Shown here: positions 43,452 to 51,560 of the stretch, one piece after another
Layout: each line of letters begins with the position of its first letter
Position numbering within the stretch: position 1 is the first letter of the stretch
DNA from: Paraburkholderia humisilvae
Lineage (GTDB): Bacteria; Pseudomonadota; Gammaproteobacteria; Burkholderiales; Burkholderiaceae
DNA length: 64,000 bases
Direction: 5' to 3'
Assembly: GCF_902859855.1 (NCBI RefSeq)
Contig: NZ_CADIKH010000005.1
Span: forward strand, 186,001 to 250,000
The notes under the pieces: generated by a model
Seen by the model: only the letters and a program-made list of their open reading frames with translations
What the model was told of the DNA's origin: nothing
Databases searched by the model: none
Translations under genes and position numbers: made by a program

Positions 43452-44915
43452 TCAGGTGGACGGATCATCGAGTTCGCGCAGAAACGCCGCCTTATCGACG
43501 GTAGCCGGCAACGCGTCGGCCAGCCGCGCATGGAAGGTCGCTGCATCGGCGCCGCGCGCGGCCCGCGCCGCGACGATTCGCGCAATCGGTCCGATGTGGC
43601 TTGCAAGCCGGCGCGTGGCGGCATCAATCCGTTCCGGATCGAGGGGCGCGCCGACCGTGGCATCGCCGGCAGTGGAGCCGAACACCGTACCGCGTGTCGC
43701 GCTACCCGCTGCGGGTGCCAAACCCGCCGATGTGGCGCGCGCATGCGCGGCATGGCGCGCGAGCAGCGCGTCGAACTCGCGCCGCGATGCATCGTCAGGC
43801 AAGTGCCGGGCAAGCTGCGCCGACAACATCTGCGAATCGCTGGACTGCGCGGCCGCGCGCCGGATCAGTAACGTCGCGACCGGCCCGACATAGCTCGCGA
43901 GCCGTTGTTCGAGTTGCGCGAGCAGTTCGGGTGGCCATTGCGTTACAGCAGGGGCAGGCGCAGCGGGCGCCGGCTGCGGCGGTTCGAGCGCCGCGCGCGT
44001 AAGGGGAGCGACCAGCACGGTGCGGTCCGGATCATCACCGGCTGTCAGCGTATCGAGTAGCGTCAGGAGCGCGATGCGCCAGCTTTGCGCCGACGCGTAG
44101 CGGTCGTCGGGCCGCTTCGCGAGTGCCTTCAGCACCATCGTGTCGAGCTCCGTGGGCAAGCCGGCCACGCGTTGCGACGGCGCCGGCGGCATCTCGTTCA
44201 ACACCTGCTGCATCACGGCGGCCGGCGTGCCGGTGAACGGGCAGGCGCCGGTCAGCATTTCGTAGAGCACGACACCCGCGGAAAACAGGTCGCTGCGCGC
44301 ATCGATTGCCGCGCCCGAAAACTGTTCCGGCGACATATAGCTCGGTGTGCCGATCATCATTCCCGCCCGCGTGAGCCGGGAGGTGTCGAGCTGCGCGATG
44401 CCGAAGTCGGTCACTTTGCATTCGCCGCGCTGCGCGATCATCAGATTGGCCGGCTTGATGTCGCGGTGGATCACGCCCAGCTCGTGTGCATACGCAAGCG
44501 CATCCAGCAGTTGTGCGAACCATACGAGTGCGCGTGCCAGCGGCATCATGGTGGCGCATTGCGCATGCTGCGCGAGCCGCTCGGCGAGACTTTCGCCGTG
44601 CACGTACTCGAGCGCGATATAGGCAACGCCATCTGCTTCGCCGTAGTCGAACACCGCGACGATATGCGGATGCGCGAGGCGTCCCGCCGCGCGTGCTTCA
44701 TTGACGAAGCGCTCGGGCAGTTGCGCATCGGCGAGGCTGCTCGCGCCCGCCGGCCCGTCGCGCAGCAGCTCGGTGCGGATCGTCTTCAGCGCGACGTGCC
44801 GCTGGATGTGCGGATCGGTGGCCAGATAGACCACGCCCATCGCACCGCGCCCAAGCACACGCTCGACGCGGTAGCGGCCAATCTGCTGCGGCAGCGGTTC
44901 GGCTTGCCAGTTCAT
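43452..44915 (-). CDS. Cytosolic Ser/Thr protein kinase, T6SS-linked (PpkA-like)
   Basis: A 487-residue Hanks-type kinase. The glycine loop is RVLGRGAMGVVYLA, the ATP-binding Lys is in HVALKTIR, the catalytic loop is GVIHRDIKPANLM, then TDFGIAQL and GTPSYMSPEQF. After a Pro-rich linker come two similar repeats of about 55 residues, one starting LEQRLASYVGPVATLLIRRA and one starting ATRRLASHIGPIARIVAARA, both with a helical L-A-R...LP...F-x-x-L end. No transmembrane helix is seen, unlike PpkA of Pseudomonas. The start is ATG 44915, 25 bp after the DUF3365 gene; probable substrates are FHA-binding T6SS proteins. Confidence 0.86.
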   Translation of the reverse strand: MNWQAEPLPQQIGRYRVERVLGRGAMGVVYLATDPHIQRHVALKTIRTELLRDGPAGASSLADAQLPERFVNEARAAGRLAHPHIVAVFDYGEADGVAYIALEYVHGESLAERLAQHAQCATMMPLARALVWFAQLLDALAYAHELGVIHRDIKPANLMIAQRGECKVTDFGIAQLDTSRLTRAGMMIGTPSYMSPEQFSGAAIDARSDLFSAGVVLYEMLTGACPFTGTPAAVMQQVLNEMPPAPSQRVAGLPTELDTMVLKALAKRPDDRYASAQSWRIALLTLLDTLTAGDDPDRTVLVAPLTRAALEPPQPAPAAPAPAVTQWPPELLAQLEQRLASYVGPVATLLIRRAAAQSSDSQMLSAQLARHLPDDASRREFDALLARHAAHARATSAGLAPAAGSATRGTVFGSTAGDATVGAPLDPERIDAATRRLASHIGPIARIVAARAARGADAATFHARLADALPATVDKAAFLRELDDPST

Positions 44916-44940
44916 CAAGGTTACGCGCGACGCGCCTCGC

Positions 44941-45831
44941 TCAGTGTTTCGCTTCGTCGAGAATCTCGAATGCCGCGACGAGGCTCGTGCGCATCCGTCC
45001 GAACGAGACGGCCAGCGACGCGATTTCATCGCCGCCGCCGGTCGGCAGTGCCACGCCGTCGAGCTTGCCGAGGCTCACTTCGTCGGCGGCGCGCGACAGT
45101 GCCTGCAGGCGGCGTGTGACGAAAAAATGCACCATCACGTTCAACACGACCAGCACCACCACAAACACGACGGTCAATGACGCCATAAAGCTGCGCCAGA
45201 CCGCGTGGCCGCGCGCGATCGACTGCGACATCGGCACCGAAACGAATTCCGCGCCGATCACATCATGCATGGTCCAGCCGAAGCCGTTCGCCGGCCCGTA
45301 CTTGTCGAGCATTGTGCGCGGCGCCGCGGACGGCGTGCTGTGGCATTGCAGGCAGGCGGAATCGGTGATGCGGCTCGGCCGCGCCAGAAACAGCAGATGC
45401 TCGCCACCGGGCGTGCGCCGCTGTCCGGTGATTTCCTTTAGCTCCGGGTGATCGTGCAGATGCGCGATCACTTCCGTTTCCCAATCGGTCGGACGGTCGC
45501 GTGGGTTGGTCGGGTTCAGCATCGCCGACTTGTACGAAAAGTTCGGAAACGCGCCTTGTAACGTATTGAGCATTTCGATCGCGGAGAACGCGGGCACCGA
45601 CTCCGGCACGAACGAGTACTTGATCTGGGTCGCAAGCAGCGGCGTAATGTGTTGCGCGGTGTAGTTCTGCATCGCGTTGGCCGCGCTGGCCAGCACATCG
45701 GCGTCGTGGCGCGTTTCGTCGAGCGCCTGCTGTTGCAGCACACGGTCCGCGACGACTCCCGCAGCGGCGAGTCCGATCGCGAACATCGTGATGAATACCA
45801 GATTGAATTTGATCGCGAGTGACAGCTTCAT
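44941..45831 (-). CDS. DUF3365 haem-c-type sensor with HAMP domain
   Basis: A 296-residue inner-membrane sensor. A transmembrane helix spans residues 8-30, a periplasmic DUF3365 (Tll0287-like) domain spans 31-212 with a haem-attachment motif CLQCH at 160-164, a second helix spans 214-238 (VVFVVVLVVLNVMVHFFV), and a HAMP domain follows to the C-terminus (RRLQALSRAADEVSLGKLDG). There is no kinase or cyclase output domain, so it must signal to a partner; the Ser/Thr kinase 25 bp downstream is the obvious one. Its start overlaps the stop of the FecR-like gene (ATGA). Redox, NO or CO sensing is plausible but untested. Confidence 0.85.
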   Translation of the reverse strand: MKLSLAIKFNLVFITMFAIGLAAAGVVADRVLQQQALDETRHDADVLASAANAMQNYTAQHITPLLATQIKYSFVPESVPAFSAIEMLNTLQGAFPNFSYKSAMLNPTNPRDRPTDWETEVIAHLHDHPELKEITGQRRTPGGEHLLFLARPSRITDSACLQCHSTPSAAPRTMLDKYGPANGFGWTMHDVIGAEFVSVPMSQSIARGHAVWRSFMASLTVVFVVVLVVLNVMVHFFVTRRLQALSRAADEVSLGKLDGVALPTGGGDEIASLAVSFGRMRTSLVAAFEILDEAKH

Positions 45832-46766
45832 GGGCGAAGAAACAGTGAACGGTAAACAGGAGGCACGCTCGACGCCGGACTGCGCGGCGTGGCGCTCGGG
45901 ACGATACGTGGCGCGGGCGGATGCAACAGCACGCGCCATTCGGGCAGCGTGCCCAGATGCGCGTCGACGTCGCGCCGGAATGCGGGGTCGGACAAGCGCA
46001 CGCGAAACCGGTCCGTGAAACGGGTGCCTGGCTGCGTGCGCACGGTAAGGCTGCTCTGCAGCCAGTCGGACACGTCGTCGTATGCAACGGGCCGCGCGGT
46101 GCCGGAGGGCTTGTCGTGCGCGACCGGTGCAGGCGACAGCGCACGCAGTTCATCGCGAAACGCAACGGGCATCGCAGCGAGAAAGGCGCCGTCCGGCCGC
46201 GACGCTTCGATCATCGACGGGCTGGACGCGCGGCGCGCAGCAAACTGCCCGGCCGACAGTTGCACCGCTGCAAGCCTGCCGTGTGCGTTCGGTAAGGACA
46301 GCGCGCTGACCGAGCCGCTCTCGCAGAACACCGCGTCCGCATCGTCGTATCCGGGTGGCGATGACGCGACGACGATCGTCGCATGGTTGCCCAACGTGTA
46401 TCGGCCGCGCTCGGTGTCGACCACGGGCGCCGCGCAATTCACGGCGGCGCTGCATGCATGGAGCGCTTTGATCCATCCACGCAGCAATGCGATGTGCGCA
46501 TCGCGTGCGAGCAGCACGCGCGTGCCGGGGCCCAGCGCGAGCACGTTTTCTCCCGTCTCGTCCTGAATCTGCATGCCCGCATTCGACGGTGTCTCGACGA
46601 TGTCGTTGATGGCCAGGCGCTGCCCGACCTCGACCTGAACCATCTGGGCGTCGTGGATCGCGGCGGCAGGCGTGTCCGCCTGCGCAACTGTCCAGCTTGC
46701 GTGCGCACGTGCGGCGATGGCAATCAACCCGAACAGCGCGAAACGGATCGGCATACGGAAGATCAT
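45828..46766 (-). CDS. Secreted FecR-like domain protein
   Basis: A protein of about 312 residues with a signal peptide (IRFALFGLIAIAARAHA-S). The mature N-terminal half resembles FecR-type beta-sandwich domains: VEVGQRLAINDIVETPSNAG, then QIQDETGENVLALGPGTRVL and later GRYTLGNHATIVVASSP. The C-terminal part has a helical module (LSDPAFRRDVDAHLGTLPEW). The start is placed at ATG 46766; a TTG at 46793 is possible. It is the first gene of an operon with the DUF3365 sensor and the kinase and is divergent from tssB. It may relay an envelope signal. Confidence 0.72.
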   Translation of the reverse strand: MIFRMPIRFALFGLIAIAARAHASWTVAQADTPAAAIHDAQMVQVEVGQRLAINDIVETPSNAGMQIQDETGENVLALGPGTRVLLARDAHIALLRGWIKALHACSAAVNCAAPVVDTERGRYTLGNHATIVVASSPPGYDDADAVFCESGSVSALSLPNAHGRLAAVQLSAGQFAARRASSPSMIEASRPDGAFLAAMPVAFRDELRALSPAPVAHDKPSGTARPVAYDDVSDWLQSSLTVRTQPGTRFTDRFRVRLSDPAFRRDVDAHLGTLPEWRVLLHPPAPRIVPSATPRSPASSVPPVYRSLFLRP

Positions 46767-47430
46767 TCGAGGGAATTGTCTGTGTAATGCCAAACGAATG
46801 GTTGTAAGAAATTGGCTGCATTAAAGGCTTGCGACAGCTATCGACACAACAGCCGTGCTCGCTTGCTTATTCCGTGCTTCGCATTCGTGCGCCGACATTC
46901 ATGTCGCGCGTACGAGACTGGCCGCAACGTGTATTCGGCGTTGAGGAATCCAGACCTGATTCGATCAGGGAATGTGAGCCGGTCCTCGGATGTTCTGTCT
47001 CGCGCAGGCCAAACGCTGCCGTTGTTTAAATGGGTTGCGGACGCTCGGGCAAGGCGATCGGATGGGTAGCCGCAGTGGCCGGCGTCATATATAGCAGCCG
47101 TGTATCGGCACTCCGCAACACCGATGCAAGGTTCGAAAAATCGCGGAATAGATCACGAAGCCTTCGTGTTTTAGGTGCGTGGACAGCAGTCGCCACGGAC
47201 CCCAAGCCTCTGGCGCGTCGTCCCGAATCCGCAATCCATCCGTTCACGCGCCATGCCGTGCACGTGTTGCACCGTGCGGCATCGCGAAGCGCGTGATGGA
47301 GCAACCCGGTGACTTACCCATGACGACGCGCAAAGCCACCAAAGGTCGAGACGTGCGCGAGCGCATCGACGGCCCGGGAGCTTGGCCCTTCGATTCCCCC
47401 GCACCTTACGCCTCTCAAAGGAGACAGCGC
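46767..47430. promoter_or_regulatory. Divergent control region between FecR operon and tssB
   Basis: A 660-bp stretch without a convincing gene separates the kinase operon (minus) from the T6SS sheath operon (plus). The frame of tssB is open back to 47179, but family alignment and AAAGGAGACAGCGC place the start at 47431. I looked for sigma-54 -24/-12 elements and did not find one with proper spacing. The promoters of both operons are expected here. Confidence 0.45.
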
Positions 47431-47952
47431 ATGGCCACCAGACAGAGCAGTCAGAAATTTATCGCGCGCAATCGGGCGCCGCGCGTGCAGATCGAGTACG
47501 ACGTCGAGTTGTACGGCGCCCAGAAGATGGTGCAAATCCCATTCGTGATGGGCGTGCTGTCGGACCTGTCCGGCGCCAACGCCGGCGATCTGCCGCCGAT
47601 CGAAGAGCGCAAGGCGCTCGAGATTGACGTCGACAACTTCGACAGCCGCATGCAGGCGATGAAGCCGCGCGCGAATTTCACGGTGCCGAACACGCTGACC
47701 GGTGAAGGCCAGCTCGAAGTCGACATCACGTTCGAAAGCATGGACGACTTTTCTCCGGCGGCCGTGGCACGCAACGTCGATTCGCTCGCGAAACTGCTCG
47801 AAGCGCGCACGCAGCTCGCGAACCTCGGTACGTATCTCGACGGTAAGGCCGGCGCCGAAAAGTTGATTGCCGAGGCGCTCAAGGATCCGGCGCTGCTGCA
47901 GACGCTCGCTTCCGCACCGAAGTCTTCCGCATCCGAACCCGAGAAGGAATAA
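47431..47952 (+). CDS. tssB: T6SS sheath subunit TssB (VipA)
   Basis: A 173-residue small sheath subunit that pairs with TssC to form the contractile sheath around the Hcp tube. Signatures are RAPRVQIEYDVELYGAQKMV, IPFVMGVLSDLSG, FDSRMQAMKPRANFTVPN and LARNVDSLAKLLEA-type helix (VARNVDSLAKLLEARTQLAN). Strong ribosome site AAAGGAGACAGCGC. It lies 8 bp upstream of tssC. Confidence 0.95.
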   Translation: MATRQSSQKFIARNRAPRVQIEYDVELYGAQKMVQIPFVMGVLSDLSGANAGDLPPIEERKALEIDVDNFDSRMQAMKPRANFTVPNTLTGEGQLEVDITFESMDDFSPAAVARNVDSLAKLLEARTQLANLGTYLDGKAGAEKLIAEALKDPALLQTLASAPKSSASEPEKE

Positions 47953-47960
47953 GGCCGACC

Positions 47961-49463
47961 ATGGACACCGAAAAGCAAGTCGAGCACGCCCCGCTCACCG
48001 ACGTAGCCGAAGCCGGCGACGGCAATGACTTTGCCGCCCTGCTCACGAAGGCTTTCAAGCCGAAAAACGAGCGCGCGAAAGAAGAGGTCGAATCCGCTGT
48101 GCGCACGCTGGCCGAGCAGGTGCTCAGCCAGTCGCACATCGTGTCGGACGATGTCACGCAGACGATCAATGCATACGTGGCCGAACTCGATCGCAAGTTG
48201 AGCGAGCAGCTGAACCAGGTCATGCATCACGCCGACTTCCAGAAGCTCGAAGGCGCGTGGCGCGGCCTGCATCATCTCGTGACGAATACCGAAAGCGACA
48301 CGATGCTGAAGATCCGCGTGTTCAACATCTCGAAGAAGGATCTGGCGAAGAACCTGAAGCGCTTCAAAGGCATTGCATGGGACCAGAGCCCGGTGTTCAA
48401 GAAGGTCTATGAAGAGGAGTACGGCCAGCTGGGCGGTGAGCCGTACGGATGTTTGATCGGCGACTACTATTTCGATCACAGTCCGCAGGATATCGAGCTA
48501 CTGCGCGGCGTTTCGCAAATCGCCGCGGCCGCGCACGCACCGTTTATCTCGGCAGCCGGTTCGAGCCTGCTCGGCATGGAGAGCTGGAACGAACTATCGA
48601 ATCCGCGCGATCTCGCGATGATTTTCAGCACGCCGGACTATGCCGGCTGGCGTTCGTTGCGCGAGATGGACGATGCGAAATATCTTGCGTTGACGATGCC
48701 GCGCACGCTTGCGCGTCTGCCCTACGGCGCGAAGACCGACCCGGTCGAAGAATTCGATTTCGAGGAAGACACCGAAGGCGCGGATTCGTCGAAATACACG
48801 TGGCAGAACGCCGCGTATGCGATGGCGGTGAACATCAACCGCTCGTTCAAATACTACGGCTGGTGCACGCGCATTCGCGGCGTCGAATCCGGCGGCGCGG
48901 TGGAAAACCTGCCGGTGCACACGTTCCCGAGCGATGACGGCGGCGTTGACATGAAGTGCCCGACCGAGATCGCGATTACCGATCGCCGCTCGGCGGAACT
49001 GGACAAGATGGGCCTGATGCCGCTCGTGCATCGCAAGAACTCCGACGTGGCCGCATTTATCGGCGCGCAGTCGGTCGCCAAACCCGAAGAGTACGACGAC
49101 CCCGGCGCCACCGCGAATGCCAACCTGTCCGCGCGTTTGCCATACATGTTCGCCTGCTGCCGTTTCGCGCACTACCTGAAGTGCATTGTGCGCGACAAGA
49201 TCGGCTCGTTCAGCACGCGCGAGCAGATGGAAAGCTGGCTGTCGAACTGGGTGATGAACTATGTCGACGGCGACCCGGTGAACTCGAGCGAAGAAACGAA
49301 AGCGCGCAAGCCGCTCGCCGCCGCGCAGGTGGTGGTCGAGGAGGTCGAAGGCAATCCCGGCTACTACACATCGAAGTTTTTCCTGAAACCGCATTACCAG
49401 CTGGAGGGGCTGACCGCGTCGCTGCGGCTCGTGTCCCGCCTGCCGTCGGCGAAGTCCGCCTAA
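47961..49463 (+). CDS. tssC: T6SS sheath subunit TssC (VipB)
   Basis: A 500-residue large sheath subunit. It contains YVAELDRKLSEQLNQVMHHA, LEGAWRGLHHLV, GCLIGDYYFDHSPQDIELLR, LRLARLPYG-type loop (TLARLPYGAKTDPVEEFDFE) and a C-terminal EEVEGNPGYYTSKFFLKPHY, all diagnostic of TssC. It acts in the cytosol, polymerising with TssB and recycled by ClpV. Usual length. Confidence 0.95.
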   Translation: MDTEKQVEHAPLTDVAEAGDGNDFAALLTKAFKPKNERAKEEVESAVRTLAEQVLSQSHIVSDDVTQTINAYVAELDRKLSEQLNQVMHHADFQKLEGAWRGLHHLVTNTESDTMLKIRVFNISKKDLAKNLKRFKGIAWDQSPVFKKVYEEEYGQLGGEPYGCLIGDYYFDHSPQDIELLRGVSQIAAAAHAPFISAAGSSLLGMESWNELSNPRDLAMIFSTPDYAGWRSLREMDDAKYLALTMPRTLARLPYGAKTDPVEEFDFEEDTEGADSSKYTWQNAAYAMAVNINRSFKYYGWCTRIRGVESGGAVENLPVHTFPSDDGGVDMKCPTEIAITDRRSAELDKMGLMPLVHRKNSDVAAFIGAQSVAKPEEYDDPGATANANLSARLPYMFACCRFAHYLKCIVRDKIGSFSTREQMESWLSNWVMNYVDGDPVNSSEETKARKPLAAAQVVVEEVEGNPGYYTSKFFLKPHYQLEGLTASLRLVSRLPSAKSA

Positions 49464-49466
49464 CCC

Positions 49467-49484
49467 GCGGCGCGTATGCGCCGC
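49467..49484 (+). repeat. Hairpin between tssC and hcp
   Basis: GCGGCGC-GTAT-GCGCCGC is a perfect 7-bp stem with a 4-nt loop starting 4 nt after the tssC stop. No U-tract follows, so it is more likely an mRNA-stability or processing element, or a leaky attenuator, than a full terminator. Confidence 0.45.
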
Positions 49485-49576
49485 CTCTGTCAACGGCTGG
49501 CTGAGGCGATCGCGCAGCGCGCGCCTATCGTTCGCCAGTCTGCGAGCACCTATCTGCAAACGAGGAGAGATGTGAA

Positions 49577-50080
49577 ATGGCATTCGACATGCACTTGAAA
49601 TTCGGCACCGGCGCGGTGACCATCCAGGGCGCTTCGAACCACTCGAAGCACAAGGGCGAAGTGCCGATCATCGCGTGGTCATGGGGCTGCAGCAACACCG
49701 GCAACCTGCATACCGGCGCGGGCTATGCATCGGGCGGGAAGGCCAACATCCAGGACATCACAGTCACGAAATACGTCGACAGCTGCTCGAATGCGATCCT
49801 GCAGGCGGTCTGCACCGGCGCGCGCGTCGATAACGCGTACCTGTACGTGACTAACGCGACCGGCCAGCAAACCGACTTCGTGACGCTCGAGCTCAGCGAA
49901 GGCGTATTGGTCACGTCGGTTTCGACCGGCGGCAGCGGCGGCGACGAGCGTCTGACCGAAAACATCACGCTGCACTTCGGCAAGTTCAAGTACTCGTTCC
50001 AGCCGCAGGACGACGAGGGCAAGGCAAACGGCGGCACGAAGGATTTCACTTACGACATCCAGCAGGTCGCCAAGCAGTAA
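49577..50080 (+). CDS. hcp: T6SS tube protein Hcp (TssD)
   Basis: A 167-residue Hcp that forms the hexameric inner tube. Signatures: the N-terminal FDMHLKFGTGAVTIQGASNH, IIAWSWGCSNTGNLHTGAGY, ITVTKYVDSCSNAILQAVCT and the final KFKYSFQPQDD followed by DFTYDIQQVAKQ. The ribosome site GAGGAGAG precedes the ATG. The long intergenic regions on both sides (113 and 142 bp) fit separate control of Hcp amount. Confidence 0.95.
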   Translation: MAFDMHLKFGTGAVTIQGASNHSKHKGEVPIIAWSWGCSNTGNLHTGAGYASGGKANIQDITVTKYVDSCSNAILQAVCTGARVDNAYLYVTNATGQQTDFVTLELSEGVLVTSVSTGGSGGDERLTENITLHFGKFKYSFQPQDDEGKANGGTKDFTYDIQQVAKQ

Positions 50081-50117
50081 AGCAAGCACGCTTCGTCCAT
50101 GCGGTCAGATTCGCGTG

Positions 50118-50150
50118 CGCATTGATCGCGCATTGATCGCGCATTGATCG
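50118..50150 (+). repeat. Three tandem 11-bp repeats after hcp
   Basis: CGCATTGATCG is repeated three times without interruption between hcp and tagJ. It includes TGATCG-type palindromic cores. The copy number could vary between strains. Confidence 0.8.
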
Positions 50151-50222
50151 CATGGGCAGCGCCGGTTTCATGGCTCTGTTTCGTTGTTTCCCGTTGCAGC
50201 GAAACGCTCCCGACTCCCTATC

Positions 50223-51035
50223 GTGACGACTTCCACCGACGCCGCCGACCCCGAAACCCTGCTCAAGGAGCGTCGTCTGATCGACGCGTTGCAGGCCTTG
50301 ACCGCACAGGTCAGAGCGCATCCCGCCGACGCGGCGAGGCGCGTATTCCTGTTCCAGTTGCTCGCGTTGCTGGGGCAATGGGAGCGCGCCGCCAATCAGC
50401 TCGAAGTGGCGGGTGAGCTCGATGCGCGCAATGCGCTGATGGTGTCCGCCTACCAGCTCGCGTTGCGCGGCGAGCGCGAGCGTGCCGAGGTGTTCTCAGG
50501 CGCCCGTACCCCGACCATGCCCGGCGAGCCATCCGGATGGCAGGCCCTGCTGCTGCAGGCGCTGCAATGGCAGCGGCAGGGCCGCATCGACGAAGCGCAC
50601 GCGCTGCGAGAGCAGGCGTTCGAGGCGGCCGACGCGGTACGCGGCTCGATCGACGGTGCGCCGTTCGAATGGATCGCGGATGCCGACTCGCGGTTGGGCC
50701 CCTGTCTTGAGCTGATCGTGAACGGTGGCTATGCATGGGTGCCGTTTTCGCGCTTGAGCGCGTTGCATTTCGACGCGCCGACAGACCTGCGCGACAAGGT
50801 CTGGGCGCCGGTACGGATCACGTGGCGCAACGGCGGCGACGCCGTTGGCTTCGTGCCGTGCCGCTACGACGGCAGCGACCGCTCGGCCGATCCGGCGATC
50901 GTGCTGGCGGCGCGTACCGATTGGACCGGGTGCGGCGAGGTTTGCTACGTCGGCAGCGGCCAGCGGATGTTCGTGACCGAAGCGGGCGACTATCCGCTGC
51001 TCGACGTGCGCACGCTGACGTTCGAAACATGCTGA
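50223..51035 (+). CDS. tagJ: T6SS accessory protein TagJ (ImpE)
   Basis: A TagJ/ImpE-family protein of about 270 residues that binds the sheath and ClpV in some systems. An N-terminal helical TPR-like region (RRLIDALQALTAQVRAHPAD, then FQLLALLGQWERAANQLEVA) is followed by the ImpE-specific half (FEWIADADSRLGPCLELIVN and GYAWVPFSRLSALHFDAPTD). The start is unclear: GTG 50223 is used here; the frame is open from TTG 50184 and neither has a strong ribosome site. It lies 13 bp before tssE. Confidence 0.88.
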   Translation: MTTSTDAADPETLLKERRLIDALQALTAQVRAHPADAARRVFLFQLLALLGQWERAANQLEVAGELDARNALMVSAYQLALRGERERAEVFSGARTPTMPGEPSGWQALLLQALQWQRQGRIDEAHALREQAFEAADAVRGSIDGAPFEWIADADSRLGPCLELIVNGGYAWVPFSRLSALHFDAPTDLRDKVWAPVRITWRNGGDAVGFVPCRYDGSDRSADPAIVLAARTDWTGCGEVCYVGSGQRMFVTEAGDYPLLDVRTLTFETC

Positions 51036-51048
51036 GCGGAGCGCACGA

Positions 51049-51555
51049 ATGGCTGAATTGATGCCCCAGGAGCGGCTGCAGCCGTCGCTGCTCGACCGGC
51101 TGACCGATCAGCAGCCGGAGCAGTCCGAGGAAAGCCGCGAACAGCGCGTGATCACCGCGGCGCGCCTGCGCGAATGCGTGACCCGCGATATCGCGTGGCT
51201 GCTCAACTGCACGCGCCAATGGGACAGCGCGGAGCTTGCCGCGTATCCGGAAGTGGACAACTCGGTGCTGAACTTCGGCATTCCCGACCTGACCGGCGCC
51301 GCGTTGTCCGGGATCGACGCCGGCGTGCTGCAAAACCGCATCCGCGCCACATTGATCAACTTCGAGCCGCGGCTGATCGGCGGCACCGTGCAGGTGACCG
51401 TGGGCGTCGACGGTTCACGCATGGACAGCCGTTCGCTGAGCTTGCGGATCGAAGCGGAAATGTGGGCGCAACCGATGCCGCTGTCGCTGTATCTGCGCAC
51501 GGAAGTGGATCTCGAGACCGGCGAGTTCGACGTGTCGCAGCACTACTACGGTTGA
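51049..51555 (+). CDS. tssE: T6SS baseplate subunit TssE (gp25-like)
   Basis: A 168-residue baseplate wedge protein related to phage T4 gp25. It has LQPSLLDRLTD near the start (the usual PSLLDRL motif), VTRDIAWLLNCTRQWDSAEL, YPEVDNSVLNFGIPDLTG and a C-terminal LRTEVDLETGEFDV. It lies 5 bp upstream of tssF. Confidence 0.92.
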   Translation: MAELMPQERLQPSLLDRLTDQQPEQSEESREQRVITAARLRECVTRDIAWLLNCTRQWDSAELAAYPEVDNSVLNFGIPDLTGAALSGIDAGVLQNRIRATLINFEPRLIGGTVQVTVGVDGSRMDSRSLSLRIEAEMWAQPMPLSLYLRTEVDLETGEFDVSQHYYG

Positions 51556-51560
51556 CGCTC

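Noticed and set aside
47179..47430. An N-terminal extension of TssB by 84 residues
   Set aside because: Family members begin near MATRQSSQKF, and AAAGGAGACAGCGC directly precedes 47431.
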